The notes under the pieces were generated by a model. The model searched no databases. It was not told the origin of the DNA and worked only from the letters and a program-made list of their open reading frames with translations. 15,264 nt of DNA. Origin: Nitrospirota bacterium (GTDB lineage: Bacteria > Nitrospirota > Nitrospiria > Nitrospirales > Nitrospiraceae). Below, in pieces: positions 13,832 to 15,264 of this stretch (the stretch's first letter is position 1; the number at the start of each line of letters is the position of its first letter). The translations under genes were made by a program, and so were the position numbers. The DNA lies in NCBI GenBank assembly GCA_016195505.1, contig JACPZN010000118.1:1-15264 (forward strand). Direction: 5' to 3'.

Positions 13832-14584
13832 TTAACCTGCGTAGTCGAATGAGAGATCGCGCGATTGGATCAGGCGAACGTTGACGAGTCGGCCCGATGG
13901 GATACAGGAAACGAGCGACTTCCAAATCCGTTCGGCAAGTTGCGCACCCGTCACATGCTCGGCGTCGCATATCCGACGGAGATCCTGGCGATCAAAAGCC
14001 TTCACCACCTTATCCTGCACCAAGCGATCCAGCGCCCCGATATCCGTGACCATCCCCGTCACCGGATCAATCGTACCGTGGATGGTGACAAAGCAATCCC
14101 ATTCGCTTCCTCGATTGTCATCTTGCACGGCCGTGAATGAGTAGCGCCTTGTGATACTCGCCACATCCAGTCCGCCCTTTGCTGTGACTTCTGCATAGAG
14201 ATCCTCGTCCTCACACAGGCGAATGGTGTGCAGGGTACCGATGTGTTGTTGGGGGGCCAGCTTGGTCCAGAGCACTCGGGCAAGATTCTCAGACGTGGGA
14301 ATCCGGTCGTTGAAATAGGGCATATCGAGATTCAGATTCTTGTGATCAAATTCTTCGATCACAGCGAGCAGGACCCGCTTCAGATCGAACAGATTGACAA
14401 CCATGCCGGTCTTGGGATCGATCTCACCTGAGACAGTGACTTCGAGCAGATAGTTGTGGCCGTGTGCTGGCGGGTTGTAGCAGGGGCCGAACACCGCGCG
14501 ATTCTTCGCCTCATCCCATTCCAGCTTGATGTAGCGATGGGCCGCTGCAAACTCGATGCGTTTTGTCAAAAGAACAGGAGGCAT
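13832..14584 (-). CDS. Tandem-domain 6-pyruvoyltetrahydropterin synthase-like protein (COG0720)
   Basis: At 250 residues this is about twice a single-domain PTPS/QueD. Domain 1 (about 1-125) has zinc ligands His16 (AAAHRY), His41 and His43 (HGHNY), catalytic Cys35 in FGPCYNPPAHGH, FDHKNLN with His81, SEN with Glu99, and LCEDEDLY with Glu125. The Cys-to-HGH spacing is C-x5-HGH, as in true PTPS enzymes, whereas QueD usually has C-x3-HGH. The first half therefore resembles tetrahydropterin-type synthases that act on dihydroneopterin triphosphate. Domain 2 (about 140-250) repeats the frame (VTIHGTIDPVTGMVTD, then GAQLAERIW and RLIQSRDLSFDY) but lacks the AAH and HGH ligands and the Cys, so it looks non-catalytic. 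No ribosome site is visible before the ATG, which adjoins a repeat-rich spacer. The NTF2-like gene follows after 17 bases. Confidence 0.88.
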   Translation of the reverse strand: MPPVLLTKRIEFAAAHRYIKLEWDEAKNRAVFGPCYNPPAHGHNYLLEVTVSGEIDPKTGMVVNLFDLKRVLLAVIEEFDHKNLNLDMPYFNDRIPTSENLARVLWTKLAPQQHIGTLHTIRLCEDEDLYAEVTAKGGLDVASITRRYSFTAVQDDNRGSEWDCFVTIHGTIDPVTGMVTDIGALDRLVQDKVVKAFDRQDLRRICDAEHVTGAQLAERIWKSLVSCIPSGRLVNVRLIQSRDLSFDYAG

Positions 14585-14597
14585 TATGTGTAATTTT

Positions 14598-14658
14598 CAA
14601 TGTTCAGTGTTCAATGATATCAGAGAGAAATTTCCGAGTGTGCCCACAATTGAACATT
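14598..14658. repeat. Iterated TTCAATG words with inverted copy between DUF3501 and PTPS genes
   Basis: CAATGTTCA (14598-14606), GTTCAATG (14609-14616) and the inverted TGAACATT (14651-14658) lie in a 92-base spacer; AATGTTCA (14599-14606) and TGAACATT are perfect complements with a 44-base gap. The same CAATGTTCA occurs at 6411-6419 after typA, suggesting a dispersed intergenic word family. Confidence 0.5.
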
Positions 14659-14666
14659 CATCATTA

Positions 14667-14690
14667 ACTTGGGCGCCTACGCACCCAAGT
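14667..14690 (-). terminator. Hairpin overlapping the DUF3501 stop codon
   Basis: ACTTGGG and CCCAAGT (14667-14673 and 14684-14690) form a 7-base stem; a further CG/CG pair can form inside, leaving a short loop that contains the TAG stop on the minus strand. No T-run follows (TTAATGATG), so intrinsic termination is doubtful; mRNA end protection or a chance structure are alternatives. Confidence 0.3.
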
Positions 14691-15261
14691 CAGAAAGCCA
14701 TTCTTCCCGCATGCTGCCCGGCACAGACACCGTTTCCTGATAGCCGCCATGGTTCACATTGATCGTCACCGGCTGGCGCAGATCGGCGAACGAGGCTTTC
14801 ATGGCTACCGTGGGTCGAAATCTGACAAAATGGACGGCGCTGATTTTAGTTTCGTGACTATGGCCGCCTTCGAACTCGCCGAAAGCCTGTTCGCCACCGG
14901 CCACGATCAAGACCGTCTGGCCGTGATCGAGGCCCATGAACCGGTCGAGCCATTCTTTCATCTTCGCCTCATCAGTAATCTCGATCAAGAGGGTGGCGCT
15001 CAACTCATCCGGCGTGGGGAGGAGCGCGTTATACACGTCCAGCTCATCCTGCAACTTGGCCGGATCGACGATCCGCTCGACGCGGATCATCTCCTGAATC
15101 TGAAATCGCAACGTCTCGCGATTTTCAAACACCAAGGTAATTAACGGGCCGACGGATATCCTGCGCCGCTGCTTGAGCACAATAATGCGGGATCGAAATT
15201 GCTCCCGCTGCCGTTCATAGTCCACATAGGGAATGACGTCTCCTAAGGTGATCGTCTTCAT
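14677..15261 (-). CDS. DUF3501 family protein
   Basis: This 194-residue protein matches the uncharacterised DUF3501 family: start MKTITLGDVIPYVDYERQRE, then RRRISVGPLITLVFENRETL (33-52), RFQIQEMIRVERI (53-65), the block DELDVYNALLPTPDELSATL (72-91) and IEITDE. The C-terminal half has EGGHSHETKISAVHFVRF (129-146). No signal peptide or membrane segment is seen. Members often sit beside rubrerythrin-like or iron-sulfur genes, as I recall; here only the PTPS-like gene is visible downstream, 92 bases away across a hairpin and repeat. The ATG lies 3 bases from the window edge, so the ribosome site and upstream partners cannot be seen, but the N terminus fits the family start. Function unknown; the family call is fairly firm. 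Confidence 0.87.
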   Translation of the reverse strand: MKTITLGDVIPYVDYERQREQFRSRIIVLKQRRRISVGPLITLVFENRETLRFQIQEMIRVERIVDPAKLQDELDVYNALLPTPDELSATLLIEITDEAKMKEWLDRFMGLDHGQTVLIVAGGEQAFGEFEGGHSHETKISAVHFVRFRPTVAMKASFADLRQPVTINVNHGGYQETVSVPGSMREEWLSDLGA

Positions 15262-15264
15262 ACT

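Noticed and set aside
1..15264. tRNA, rRNA, CRISPR array, transposase or phage genes
   Set aside because: No regularly spaced direct repeats, no transposase motifs and no tRNA-like cloverleaf were found by eye; subtle RNA genes could be missed without a covariance search.

Overview
The window looks like a chromosomal segment of a Nitrospira-type bacterium (Nitrospirota, nitrite oxidiser). This is inferred from gene content: a cyanase gene behind an NrtA/CynA-type ABC transporter, the tail of an isc iron-sulfur operon, a DUF3501 gene, and GC-rich genes separated by short spacers full of iterated words in inverted orientation. No rRNA, tRNA, CRISPR array, insertion sequence or phage gene was seen.

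Layout. (1) 2-1897, plus strand: the 3' part of hscA and complete iscX, the end of an isc operon. The ferredoxin gene that separates them in E. coli is absent and the spacer holds a stem-loop. (2) 1908-4310, minus strand: a full-length class A penicillin-binding protein (PBP1A type), convergent with iscX. (3) 4418-6362: promoter-like sequence, a terminator-like hairpin with eight U in the leader, then the ribosomal GTPase typA/bipA. (4) 6514-8951: an unrecognised 249-residue protein, an AhpE-like peroxiredoxin, a small thioredoxin-fold protein with a CEPC site, and a secreted histidine-rich probable metal-binding protein. (5) 8952-13044: a 426-base leader with two adjacent inverted repeats, then cynA (Tat-exported binding protein), cynB (permease), cynD (ATPase) and cynS (cyanase). 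The transporter probably imports cyanate, which cyanase converts with bicarbonate to ammonia and CO2, giving the cell a nitrogen source. (6) 13338-15261, minus strand: DUF3501, a double-domain 6-pyruvoyltetrahydropterin synthase-like protein, and a secreted NTF2/SnoaL-like protein.

Most interesting for follow-up: the duplicated PTPS protein whose second half has lost its metal ligands; the binding-pocket loop of CynA, which seems to carry neither the Lys of nitrate binders nor the Glu of bicarbonate binders; the secreted protein predicted to begin with His after signal cleavage and to end in a His run; the hairpin-U8 element at the predicted start of the typA transcript; and four spacers (1603-1672, 6384-6491, 7922-7980, 14598-14658) carrying different iterated-word inverted repeats. 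No clearly new multi-gene system is visible. The cyanate operon is the most coherent functional unit.
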